A stretch of 55,476 nucleotides of DNA, from positions 1 through 55,476 of the forward strand of contig JABDIN010000066.1 in the NCBI GenBank assembly GCA_013003715.1, read 5' to 3'. The position numbers and the translations under genes are program-made. Source of the stretch: Desulfobacteraceae bacterium. GTDB taxonomy: Bacteria; Desulfobacterota; Desulfobacteria; Desulfobacterales; Desulfosarcinaceae. The notes beneath the pieces are model-generated. The model was given only the letters and a program-made list of their open reading frames with translations. It was not told the DNA's origin and ran no database searches. Positions 1-7,302 of the stretch are shown here, one piece after another (within the stretch, counting starts at the first letter, position 1; every line of letters starts with the position of its first letter).

Positions 1-404
1 TTCATGTTCATCGGAGAAAAGACCATCGCCTTTTTTCCGGCAATCAATTTTTTGTTGTGAGATGAATGATAGAAATAAAGCCGGTCAATAAATGTCTTCA
101 TTTTCCCGGGAACACCCCACCAATATAACGGTGATGCAAAAATAATCAATTCCGATTTATTTATCTCTTCCCGGATGTCCGCCATGTCATCTTTTTGAGA
201 GCATTTGGCATTTTCATGACAATGGAAACAGCCGGGACAATCGGAAATTATCTTTTTCCGCAGATTTATCTGATTGATGTTAATACCCGTGCCTACCGCC
301 CCTTCAACGATTGTTTTAAGAATCGTGTCGGTATTACCATTGATCCGGATTGCCCCATTTAAAATCAAGACATGGTTGTCCTTTATTGCGTCATTTTTAT
401 TCAT
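1..404 (-). CDS. NADPH-dependent FMN reductase / flavodoxin-fold protein, C-terminus cut by window
   Basis: Reading the minus strand from ATG at 404 gives an open frame to the window edge (about 134 codons). It starts with a beta strand and nucleotide-binding turn (HVLILNGAIRINGNTD), followed by a cysteine cluster CPGCFHCHENAKC near residues 54-66 and the flavin-binding segment SPLYWWGVPGKMKTFIDR. This arrangement is typical of flavodoxin-fold NAD(P)H-dependent FMN reductases and iron-sulfur flavoproteins of anaerobes. The cysteines could carry an Fe-S cluster or act as redox thiols; which of these cannot be told. The C-terminal part lies outside the window. It may act in electron transfer or oxidative-stress defence; no substrate can be inferred. 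Confidence 0.75.
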   Translation of the reverse strand, partial: MNKNDAIKDNHVLILNGAIRINGNTDTILKTIVEGAVGTGININQINLRKKIISDCPGCFHCHENAKCSQKDDMADIREEINKSELIIFASPLYWWGVPGKMKTFIDRLYFYHSSHNKKLIAGKKAMVFSPMNM

Positions 405-509
405 AGCACTTACCGGAAAAATAAATTCAGAACGATTGCGCTACGGCAACCGGTTCCAGTTCAATACGTCCATACATAAATGTAGTTGAGCGTCAGAGAC
501 GATCACTAT

Positions 510-1334
510 TTATTGATAGACAAGATCGTTTATCTCCAATGTTTGTTTCCCTTTTTTCAGCAAATCCTCAAGGTTCAACGTGGTTTTTCTGGAAAAATCA
601 AATCGATTATACAATACGATGCTTTCCTTCTGTAAATCGAAAACATATGAATATAAGGTCTGAAACTTTCCTTCCGAATGCATTGCGTCCAATATCATGG
701 CGATGTACTCGATACTTGGCAGGTGACCCCTTTCGGCTTTCAGGATGCTTTCACCCGCGCTGAACCGATCGCAGGGATACCATCCGGTGGAAGGCGCCAA
801 TATATTGAAATTCGTAATCAACTGATACTTTTTGTCAGTGGTGACAACCTGTACGGTCTCATTGTGCCATTCCAGTACAATTGCGTCGCCAAACCGGTCT
901 GCCACGAGCAAATGTTCCGCGGCAAAATGGGGGATGTTGTATTTTTCAATGAATCTAATGACATCCCCCACGGACTCGCATCGTTTCATCAGTTCCGGAA
1001 TCAGTGGGGTAATTAAAGGTAAACGTTTTGGATGATGCACAAATTTCGATTGCGGAATGGTCGCCCAATCAACGCCCAGTCCTTTCTCGTTCAGCCCAAT
1101 TTGGGGATGTGAATCAATGTATCGTGAAACACCAAAAACGGCATATCCGAAATCTCCCGAGGAGGCTGGAACGATCTTGATGGAGCTGTTGCTATTGTAC
1201 CAATCCTCATTGCCGGCCATAAAAAAGAGCTGATTATCCGTCAAACTAAAAATGGAACAGGAATATACCGGTGAATGAAGACACGATAACATGAGAATGA
1301 AAACACATGCGATTATTATTCTGTTGCGCATCAT
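510..1334 (-). CDS. Exported linear amide C-N hydrolase (choloylglycine hydrolase / Ntn family)
   Basis: The 274-residue product begins with a hydrophobic signal peptide ending VYS, followed directly by Cys26 (CSIFSLTDN). In the choloylglycine hydrolase/penicillin acylase family this cysteine becomes the N-terminal nucleophile after cleavage. The motif GNEDWYNSN around residue 41 fits the conserved N/D positions behind the nucleophile. Length suits the short bacterial members of the linear amide C-N hydrolase family. Inference: a periplasmic or secreted enzyme cleaving a linear amide such as an N-acyl amino acid, an acyl-homoserine lactone or a conjugated lipid. Signal-peptide cleavage would itself expose the nucleophile. 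ATG at 1331 is an equally possible start. It stands alone, with no visible operon partner. Confidence 0.75.
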   Translation of the reverse strand: MMRNRIIIACVFILMLSCLHSPVYSCSIFSLTDNQLFFMAGNEDWYNSNSSIKIVPASSGDFGYAVFGVSRYIDSHPQIGLNEKGLGVDWATIPQSKFVHHPKRLPLITPLIPELMKRCESVGDVIRFIEKYNIPHFAAEHLLVADRFGDAIVLEWHNETVQVVTTDKKYQLITNFNILAPSTGWYPCDRFSAGESILKAERGHLPSIEYIAMILDAMHSEGKFQTLYSYVFDLQKESIVLYNRFDFSRKTTLNLEDLLKKGKQTLEINDLVYQ

Positions 1335-1500
1335 CGACCATACCCCCGGTTAACGGTTATGTTAGAGATCCGTCCCATCGCTTATTCGGTTATCATGCTG
1401 AATATCCACCGGTTTCCAGGCAGGGCAGTGAGTTTTACTGAGAACATACAGCCGCAGGCGGACTGACACAGGCGAGCATTGCCTGTACCACGTGCGCACA

Positions 1501-1854
1501 TTACCCGGCTCTTGAACCATTGGGTACGGCAGTTTCGGGCACGGCGAGGCAGGGTGTGATTTTGTCTGCATAACCGATATCGAAAAGCATCCCCTGGGAT
1601 ACTTCACCGGCCATTTTCTTATCGGGCAGATTCAATACGAAAAGCGCTTGTTTTCCCTCGATCTCCTCAGGATTTTCACGTTCCTGTTTTATCCCTGCAA
1701 GGATGGACCGGACATGATCACCAAAATCAACCGTCAATTTCACCAGTTTTTTTGAATTAGCCACATCAGAAACCATTGTAATCGTACCGACGCGAATGTC
1801 AAGTTTCTCGAAATCTTCAAATGAAATCGTCTTTTTAACCGGAGATGGATTCAA
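1501..1854 (-). CDS. Free-standing tRNA-binding (OB-fold) protein, CsaA/MetRS-C-terminal type
   Basis: The 117-residue product is a single tRNA-binding OB domain. It opens with ISFEDFEKLDIRVGTI, the hallmark of CsaA, Trbp111 and the C-terminal domain of methionyl-tRNA synthetase, and ends with the SQGMLF and VPNGSRAG segments of the same family. The start is TTG at 1854: a strong Shine-Dalgarno AGGAGG sits five bases upstream and no better ATG exists. CsaA-type proteins bind tRNA elbows and have been described with chaperone-like activity. The middle (SILAGIKQ, ALFVLNLPDKKMAGE) is closer to the MetRS beta domain than to Bacillus CsaA, so the symbol is left open. Confidence 0.8.
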   Translation of the reverse strand: MNPSPVKKTISFEDFEKLDIRVGTITMVSDVANSKKLVKLTVDFGDHVRSILAGIKQERENPEEIEGKQALFVLNLPDKKMAGEVSQGMLFDIGYADKITPCLAVPETAVPNGSRAG

Positions 1855-1947
1855 TTTTGCCTCCTCTCGCTCATTTTAATCGCAGGCCGGACCGGACACA
1901 ATTCCATTACAGGTATGTTGCCGGAATGTAAAGTCGATAGTGCTTCA

Positions 1948-2107
1948 GGGCTAACGAATGTAAAAATGATTGGGTTGGAATAGTGTCCGATGAAATCAGG
2001 TAAAGTCAAATGACAAAGCTCAAATTTCAAATGGCGGTATGCTATCCATTTTTAAGGATCGCTTTAACGATAAAATGAAGATAAAACGACAGCATTCCTT
2101 CATTTTG
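1948..2107 (+). repeat. Dispersed repeat, copy 1 (right end lost)
   Basis: This stretch matches copies at 5104-5297 and 36690-36884 almost base for base through the core: GGGCTAACG head, TAGTGTCCGATGAAA, AAATGACAAAGCTCAAATTTCAAATGG, GGTATGCTATCCATTTTT and GAAGATAAAACGACAG. The right arm present in the other copies (CATTTGACATTTGGATTTTGTCATTTG) is missing; after TTCATTTT the sequence runs straight into a dppD-like remnant. The repeat therefore ends at a recombination or insertion junction. Similarity was judged by eye. Confidence 0.75.
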
Positions 2108-2437
2108 ATACTCTTCCCGTAATTTATTCATGAGTTCGAGCACCTGTGCTTGAATCGTGACATCACGGGCTGTGGTGGGTTCATCCGCGATGAGAAGAGA
2201 GGGATTGCAACAAAGCGCCATGGCAATCATCGTCCGCCGCCGCATCCCGCCGGATAATTGATGCGGATATTCCTTGGCCCGTTGTGTTGGCGAAGCAATA
2301 CCCACGTCCTTAAGAACGCTGACGGTCTTTTCCCATGATTCTTTATGACTCAAATCCTGATGGAGTGCGATGGCCTCTATGATTTGATTACCGATGGTAT
2401 GCGCCGGATTCAGTGTCTCTATCGGGGATGGTTGAAA
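2104..2437 (-). pseudogene. Remnant of a dipeptide/oligopeptide ABC transporter ATPase (dppD/oppD-like)
   Basis: The minus strand encodes an internal piece of a DppD/OppD ATPase, about 110 codons long. It runs from the Q-loop region (FQPSPIETLNPAHTIGNQI) through the signature [15 protein letters not shown] and Walker [10 protein letters not shown]. It lines up with residues around the middle of the intact DppD at 46843-47832. The Walker A half and the C-terminal third are absent. The D-loop reads TTARDVT where the intact copy has TTALDVT, consistent with decay. The downstream end runs into a dispersed repeat, and the apparent stop at 2042 lies inside that repeat. No start codon or ribosome-binding site precedes the homologous part. 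It is not a functional gene. Confidence 0.8.
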
Positions 2438-2554
2438 TCTCTCGCCTTTAGGCGAAGCAAAGGTTAACGTAATGGCTGAAAGCTATGAGTCAATTAAAGC
2501 AAACCCCATCCTTTTACCTTTAGTCGGTTTCAATCGAAAATCGAACCCACCGTC

Positions 2555-3553
2555 TTATAGACGGCGGTCGTTCCGTATTTCATCCTGGATAATAATGACT
2601 ACTTTTCCGCGGGCGTGTCCTTGTTCAAGGTAACGGATGGCCTCCGGGACTTCGCTTAAGGGGTATCGTCGATCAATGAGCGGTTTAACCTTGCCCGTTT
2701 CAAGGAGGTCTTTCACAAAAGCCAAATCTTCCTGATTGGGTTTCGATACGAAGTTTCCCAATTTTTGTCTTCCAGTCATCGATATCACCGGTCCCCACAA
2801 CATGGCCTGGAATATTTGCGCCATGGAACCGCCGCTCATCACATAGATACCAGTGGGGCTTAATGCACGCCTGTAATCCCAGATCGAATGATATCCGTTC
2901 GCAGCAAGGATCAGGTCATACCGCTGCCCACTTCGGGTAAAATCCTCCTTGGTGTAGTCGATAACGTGGTCTGCGCCAAGGGAGCGGACCATCTCCATTT
3001 TGCTTGGGCTGCATACGCCGGTCACTTCAGTCCCGAATGATTTGGCGATCTGCACCGCATAGGTACCCACCCCGCCGGACGCACCGTTGATCAACACCGT
3101 CTGCCCCGACTGAATCCGGCCTTCATCGCGAAGGCCATGCAGGGCGGTGACAGCCGCCATGGGCACCGCCGCCGCTTCCGTGAATGTCAAATTGGCTGGT
3201 TTTAAGACCAACGCATTTTCACGGGCACACACATACTCGGCAAAGCCGCCGAGCCCACAGTCAAATATGTCTCCGAATACCTCGTCACCCGCGTGAAACC
3301 GCTTTGCGTTTTTACCCGTTGCCTCAACACACCCTGCGATGTCGGAACCGAGAATTTTGATTTTTGGTTTCAGTATCCCGTTCATGAAACGAACGAGAAA
3401 CGGATCCGCCCTCAAAAAATGCCAGTCAGCCGCATTTACGGAGGCCGCATGAATCTTCACCAAAACTTCATCGTCCTTGGGATCCGGTGTTGGGACATCT
3501 TCGAGTTTAAGAACCTCCGGCGGGCCGTATTTTTCGTATACGATCGCTTTCAT
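2555..3553 (-). CDS. Zinc-independent MDR-family alcohol dehydrogenase / quinone oxidoreductase
   Basis: The 332-residue product is a medium-chain dehydrogenase/reductase. It has a GroES-like N-terminal half (MKAIVYEKYGPPEVL, then VKIHAASVNAADW) and a Rossmann half with the cofactor motif NGASGGVGTYAVQIAK near residues 155-170 and the GADHVIDY segment. The Cys/His ligands of zinc-dependent members are not apparent, so it most resembles quinone oxidoreductase or enoyl reductase-like NADPH enzymes. It is the last gene of a three-gene minus-strand operon behind a LysE exporter and a GNAT acetyltransferase, with a 16-bp gap. The substrate is unknown. Together the operon could modify and export small amines or reactive carbonyls, but that is a guess. 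Confidence 0.85.
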   Translation of the reverse strand: MKAIVYEKYGPPEVLKLEDVPTPDPKDDEVLVKIHAASVNAADWHFLRADPFLVRFMNGILKPKIKILGSDIAGCVEATGKNAKRFHAGDEVFGDIFDCGLGGFAEYVCARENALVLKPANLTFTEAAAVPMAAVTALHGLRDEGRIQSGQTVLINGASGGVGTYAVQIAKSFGTEVTGVCSPSKMEMVRSLGADHVIDYTKEDFTRSGQRYDLILAANGYHSIWDYRRALSPTGIYVMSGGSMAQIFQAMLWGPVISMTGRQKLGNFVSKPNQEDLAFVKDLLETGKVKPLIDRRYPLSEVPEAIRYLEQGHARGKVVIIIQDEIRNDRRL

Positions 3554-3569
3554 CTCTCTTCACATCAAT

Positions 3570-4376
3570 TTAAGCGTTACTACTTTCTTTCGGCCACCAG
3601 CACAGGCTTGCCATACGCTCCGTGGGCTTGAAGCCCAGGGATTCGTATATGGCGGCGGCATGGTAGTTTTCATCGGCAATGAGGACCAGGATTTCAGCCC
3701 GTTGAAAGCCTTTATTGCAAACGCTGTGTACCAGGGTTTTGCAGATGCCCTGATTTCTGTATCTCTTTTTGGTGATGACCTCCTGGAAGCAGCCGAAGTT
3801 TGCATCGAAAAACAGGCCGAGTGTGCCTGCCAGCTCATCACCCAGAAAAGCGCCGTACCAAATCCCGGTCTTCTCTTTTATCATTTTCCGATAGGCGTTC
3901 AACCGTTTGGTTAAAAATGTACTGTATGAGTCCAATGGGTAATGTTCTTTCCGTTCGGCCAGCATACAATCAGTGAGTTGTGCCCAATCGTTCTCATCCT
4001 CAAGGCCGCGGATCCGGATATGCCCATTTCTTTTTGCCGGTGACATAATATCCTTTTGTCCGGCGGTCAGCACCGCACATTCCATATATTCATATCCGGC
4101 ATCAACGAAACCGGAGACATCTTCGGATTCGTCCCCATGGGGGGTCCAGCAAAAGGTTTTATGCTTTATTCCCGGAAATGAACCGATCTCTTCATGAAAG
4201 CGCCTTTCCATTTGGGTCTTTTTGCCGTTGGACAATGGTGTTTTCAGCAGCAGGTAATTACCGAAATAATAATCAGGATTCGAAGGCGTCCGTACCACGT
4301 AGTAGTCCGGTTTTTCATTAATAACGCCGTTTTGTTTTGTGAACAGCATTTCGGATCGATAGCCGATTCCCAGCAT
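3570..4376 (-). CDS. GNAT-family N-acetyltransferase
   Basis: The 268-residue product has a C-terminal GNAT fold: a beta strand (WYGAFLGDELAGTLGLF), the acetyl-CoA pyrophosphate loop KKRYRNQGICKTLV near residues 207-220, and the closing AAIYESLGFKP motif seen in many GNATs. The first about 125 residues (WTPHGDESEDVSGFVDAGYEY) may be a degenerate second GNAT half. It lies 12 bp downstream of the LysE gene and 16 bp upstream of the dehydrogenase, so the three are probably co-transcribed. The substrate cannot be read from the sequence. An amino acid or amine is plausible given the LysE-type neighbour. Confidence 0.8.
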   Translation of the reverse strand: MLGIGYRSEMLFTKQNGVINEKPDYYVVRTPSNPDYYFGNYLLLKTPLSNGKKTQMERRFHEEIGSFPGIKHKTFCWTPHGDESEDVSGFVDAGYEYMECAVLTAGQKDIMSPAKRNGHIRIRGLEDENDWAQLTDCMLAERKEHYPLDSYSTFLTKRLNAYRKMIKEKTGIWYGAFLGDELAGTLGLFFDANFGCFQEVITKKRYRNQGICKTLVHSVCNKGFQRAEILVLIADENYHAAAIYESLGFKPTERMASLCWWPKESSNA

Positions 4377-4388
4377 ATTCCTCCCTCG

Positions 4389-5006
4389 CTATGACTTCAC
4401 TGCAATGGCCACACCCGTGGCGATCATGACGCCTCCGGCGGTGCGGTTCAGACGTTTGACCGCGGTTTCGCTGGAAAACAATTTCCTGGCCTGGCCGGCC
4501 AGATAGGCATAGGTGGTCAGGACCGTGGCCAGGACCAGGGTGACGATGCCGGCCACCAGGGTGATGTCGATGGCGGTGAGGCTGGAAAGGTCCATGAATG
4601 TCGGTAGAAAACCGCAGTAGAAAAGGATCACCTTGGGATTAGACAAGGTGATCAACAGGCCGCCGATGAAATTGCCGGATCGTGATGGATTGGCCCTGGC
4701 TTGTCCGGGCTCGACGGCCGAAGATTTCGACAGCCATATTTTTAATCCCAGCCAGATCAGGTAAACCCCGCCGCAGATTTTCACGAAAATAAAAAGTTCC
4801 CCCATGGCCTTGGCAACCACCGAGAGTCCGAAGACGGCGAACATCAGGAAGATGATATCACCCAATACGATGCCGCAGATGACGGCCAGGGCCGGACGAA
4901 AACCGGAGGCCAGGGCTCTGGCCACGGTGGCAAAGGTCCCGGGTCCCGGGCTTGCGGCCAACACCAGCATGGCCAGGGCCAGGCTGACCAGCGAAATGTA
5001 ACTCAT
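4389..5006 (-). CDS. LysE/RhtB-family amino-acid exporter
   Basis: The product (205 residues from ATG at 5006) has about six hydrophobic segments and the family signature ASPGPGTFATVARALASG close to the N-terminus. The segment GDIIFLMFAVFG follows, and LIWLGLKIWL and ITLSNPKVILFYCGFLP come later. These are the usual positions in RhtB/LysE exporters of amino acids and homoserine lactones. The start at 5006 is preferred over an ATG 13 codons upstream because a G-rich Shine-Dalgarno (GGGGGG) sits just before it. It is first of an operon with a GNAT enzyme and an MDR dehydrogenase. A plausible sigma70 promoter lies at 5058-5085. Confidence 0.85.
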   Translation of the reverse strand: MSYISLVSLALAMLVLAASPGPGTFATVARALASGFRPALAVICGIVLGDIIFLMFAVFGLSVVAKAMGELFIFVKICGGVYLIWLGLKIWLSKSSAVEPGQARANPSRSGNFIGGLLITLSNPKVILFYCGFLPTFMDLSSLTAIDITLVAGIVTLVLATVLTTYAYLAGQARKLFSSETAVKRLNRTAGGVMIATGVAIAVKS

Positions 5007-5057
5007 GTGCCCCCCGTTATTTAATCGGTTGATAAGGTAAACCACGTACGAATCGCC

Positions 5058-5085
5058 AAGATATCACACAAGCGGGCAGGGTCAA
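5058..5085 (-). promoter_or_regulatory. Candidate sigma70 promoter of the LysE-GNAT-MDR operon
   Basis: On the minus strand TTGACC (-35, 5080-5085) is followed after 16 bases by TATCTT (-10, 5058-5063). This would start transcription about 45 bases before the chosen LysE start codon. Spacing is slightly short and the -10 box matches 4 of 6 positions, so the call is tentative. Confidence 0.4.
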
Positions 5086-5103
5086 CCCAAAGCAAACAGG
5101 AGA

Positions 5104-5297
5104 GGGCTAATGCATGCAGTAAAATGGATACAATTGGAATCGTGTCCGATGAAAACAGGTAATGTCAGATGACATAGCTCAAATTTCAAATGATGGTACC
5201 CTATCTATTTTAAACGTTCGCTTTGATCATAAAGTGAAGATAAAACGACAGCCGTGCTTCATTTGGCATTTGGATTTTGTAATTTGGAATTATAACC
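5104..5297 (+). repeat. Dispersed repeat, copy 2 (full length, diverged)
   Basis: This copy occupies most of the 503-bp gap between the LysE gene and the next coding region. It carries the same head (GTGTCCGATGAAAACAGGTAATGTCAGATGAC), core (GATCATAAAGTGAAGATAAAACGACAG) and right arm (CATTTGGCATTTGGATTTTGTAATTTGGAATTATAACCG) as the copy at 36690-36884. The middle is more diverged (GGTACCCTATCTATTTTAAACGTTCG). The remaining part of the gap, 5298-5509, shows no gene or recognisable site apart from the probable leader of the next gene. Confidence 0.8.
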
Positions 5298-5509
5298 GCC
5301 ACCGGGATTCCTGTTATTCCGCTGGTCGCAGGTGTATCGGAATTCTACCGATTTGATATTGATTTGGGCCTGAATCCGAAGTATCTACAATGCAATTTTC
5401 ATTGGAATGAGGCCTTGGGCGTTTCAATAGTGAAAACGCCCCGGCACCTGACCGAAATATCGACAACTTGGGATTCACCCTCAGCACCGGGTGGCCGGAA
5501 ACGATTTCT

Positions 5510-6541
5510 ATGTTCACGACGACCACTAAAAAGCAGCGGGACCATGGTATCCGTATCGAACAGCTCCTTTCCATCATCTCTGACATCCAGGTGGCGTCCG
5601 GCGAAATTCCCTGGCATATCGATGGTAAAACCGATCCCTGGGATCATGTGGAGTCTGCCATGGGGTTGACTGTCGGCCGGCAATCGGAAAGGGCGCGGCG
5701 CGCTTATATCTGGTTGAAAGAGACACAGGAGCCGGACGGTTCCTGGCCCGCGGCCCGGGAAAACGGCATCGTTACCGATAGCACCAGGGATGCCAATTTC
5801 GTCAGTTATGTGGCGGTGGGGATCTACCATTATCTGCTGGCCACCGGCGATACGGATTTCGCCCGGCACATGTGGCACACGGTGAAGTCGGCGGTGGACT
5901 TTTCCCTGGGGTTGCAAGCCCCGGGCGGGGAGATTCACTGGGCCATTGATCCCAACGGCCGAATTGATCCCATGGCGCTGCTCACCGCCTCAAGTTCGGT
6001 GTATATGAGTGTGAAATGCGGTATGGCCCTGGCCGATCATCTCGGGGAGCCCATGTCCCAATGGAGAACTCCCTTGCGGCGGTTGGGTCAGGCCATCTCC
6101 GGGAAACCCCAGCTGTTCAACATGACCAAATCACGGTTCAGCATGGATTGGTACTATCCCATCCTGTGCGGCGCGGTTACCGGATTTGAAGCCCAGCAGC
6201 GAATCGATAAATACTGGAAAAAGTACGTGGTAAAGGATTTGGGTGTCCGATGCGTATCGGACCAGCCGTGGGTGACCATCGCCGAGACCTGTGAATTGGT
6301 GCTGACCCTTTCGGCCATGGGCAAGCATTCGCTGTCCGAAATCGTATTGGGTTGGATCTTCGATCAGACGTTTGAAGACGGGTCCTTCTGGTGTGGATTC
6401 ACGTTTCCGGACATGACGGTCTGGCCCACTGAAAAAATCGCCTGGACCAACGCGGCGGTGCTGCTGGCCATGGATGCCGTCTATCACCTGACACCGGCCG
6501 GGCAGCTCTTCAGTCACCGGTACTGGTATAACAGATCATGA
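5510..6541 (+). CDS. Alpha-toroid (prenyltransferase/squalene-cyclase-like) protein of unknown function
   Basis: The product (343 residues from ATG at 5510) is largely helical and carries repeats resembling QW motifs of terpene cyclases: ETQEPDGSWPA near residue 72 and FEDGSFWCG near residue 286. The opening HIDGKTDPWDHVESAMGL matches a conserved hypothetical family often labelled prenyltransferase or squalene-oxidase repeat, in which similar proteins sit beside glycosyltransferase genes. The acidic DxDD or DxxD cyclase motif was not found, so cyclase activity is doubtful. The fold is an alpha/alpha barrel that could also bind a glycan. A TTG at 5468 is a possible alternative start. Its stop overlaps the next ATG (ATGA), so the two are translationally coupled. 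Confidence 0.65.
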   Translation: MFTTTTKKQRDHGIRIEQLLSIISDIQVASGEIPWHIDGKTDPWDHVESAMGLTVGRQSERARRAYIWLKETQEPDGSWPAARENGIVTDSTRDANFVSYVAVGIYHYLLATGDTDFARHMWHTVKSAVDFSLGLQAPGGEIHWAIDPNGRIDPMALLTASSSVYMSVKCGMALADHLGEPMSQWRTPLRRLGQAISGKPQLFNMTKSRFSMDWYYPILCGAVTGFEAQQRIDKYWKKYVVKDLGVRCVSDQPWVTIAETCELVLTLSAMGKHSLSEIVLGWIFDQTFEDGSFWCGFTFPDMTVWPTEKIAWTNAAVLLAMDAVYHLTPAGQLFSHRYWYNRS

Positions 6542-7257
6542 GAAAAGACCACCGGCCATTTGTCGTGAAAAAGGCGTGGGTTAAATTCGAGAAAACGTAC
6601 ACACGTCATTTTCTCAAACCCCAGCTCGAACAATTGGGCAACGGATACAGGTTCATGAGACCCTGGCATGTGAAATTGTTCGGGGGGCCCATATCCATCG
6701 GGGAGTATGCCACGGTGGTGGCGGCACCGGACAGTCATGTCCGCTTATCCGTTTGGTCGGACCTGGACGCCCACGGCGGCATTTCCATCGGCCGCTATGC
6801 CTTGATCTGCCCGGGGGTGCGCATCAGTTCGGCACGGCGCATCAGTATTGCGGACAGTTGCATGATCGCCAATGGCGCTTATATCACGGATTCGGACTGG
6901 CACGGGATCTACGATCGGGTCGGGACGGGTGAGGCGGCGCCGGTAACCCTGGAGAAGAATACCTGGATCGGCGACAGCGCCATCATCTGTAAAGGGGTCA
7001 CCGTCGGGGAGAACAGCATTGTCGGTGCCGGATCGGTGGTGGTGGATACCATCCCCGCCAATACCGTAGCGGCCGGAAACCCGGCACGGGTGGTAAAACA
7101 ACTGGATCCGGAAAAAACAGTTGTCTCCCGCCGGCATTTTTTCAAGGATGCCGATACGCTCTCCCGGCGATTCACCCAGTGGGACCGGGCGATGCTGGAA
7201 AACAACACCTTCAGGGAATGGCTCCGGCATCTGTTAATCCCGAGAAAAGGGGAATAG
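6538..7257 (+). CDS. Hexapeptide-repeat (left-handed beta-helix) acyltransferase
   Basis: The 239-residue product has hexapeptide repeats of the [LIV]-G-x4 type: ISIGRYALICPGVRIS, ISIADSCMIANGAYI, and the C-terminal TWIGDSAIICKGVTVGENSIVGAGSVV with NTVAAGNPARVVKQ. That last block is the classic end of maltose/galactoside/NodL-type O-acetyltransferases. His in DSDWHGIYD is a candidate catalytic base. The first about 70 residues are an unusual N-terminal extension. It overlaps the alpha-toroid gene by four bases. Inference: it O-acetylates a sugar of the glycan made by the neighbouring glycosyltransferase cluster, which converges on it from the other strand. Confidence 0.8.
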   Translation: MRKDHRPFVVKKAWVKFEKTYTRHFLKPQLEQLGNGYRFMRPWHVKLFGGPISIGEYATVVAAPDSHVRLSVWSDLDAHGGISIGRYALICPGVRISSARRISIADSCMIANGAYITDSDWHGIYDRVGTGEAAPVTLEKNTWIGDSAIICKGVTVGENSIVGAGSVVVDTIPANTVAAGNPARVVKQLDPEKTVVSRRHFFKDADTLSRRFTQWDRAMLENNTFREWLRHLLIPRKGE

Positions 7258-7275
7258 CACCGCTATGGCGGTTTG
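7258..7275 (+). terminator. Weak hairpin between convergent genes
   Basis: ACCGC-TATG-GCGGT followed by TT lies immediately after the acyltransferase stop, between two converging transcription units. The stem is only five base pairs and the T-run is short, so termination activity is uncertain. Confidence 0.25.
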
Positions 7276-7302
7276 ATGTACGGAGCTTCGGAAAGACGAA
7301 CA

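Noticed and set aside
1362-1607. 81-codon frame overlapping the tRNA-binding protein gene
   Set aside because: It overlaps the better supported gene in another frame, has no ribosome-binding site, and the residues resemble random translation.
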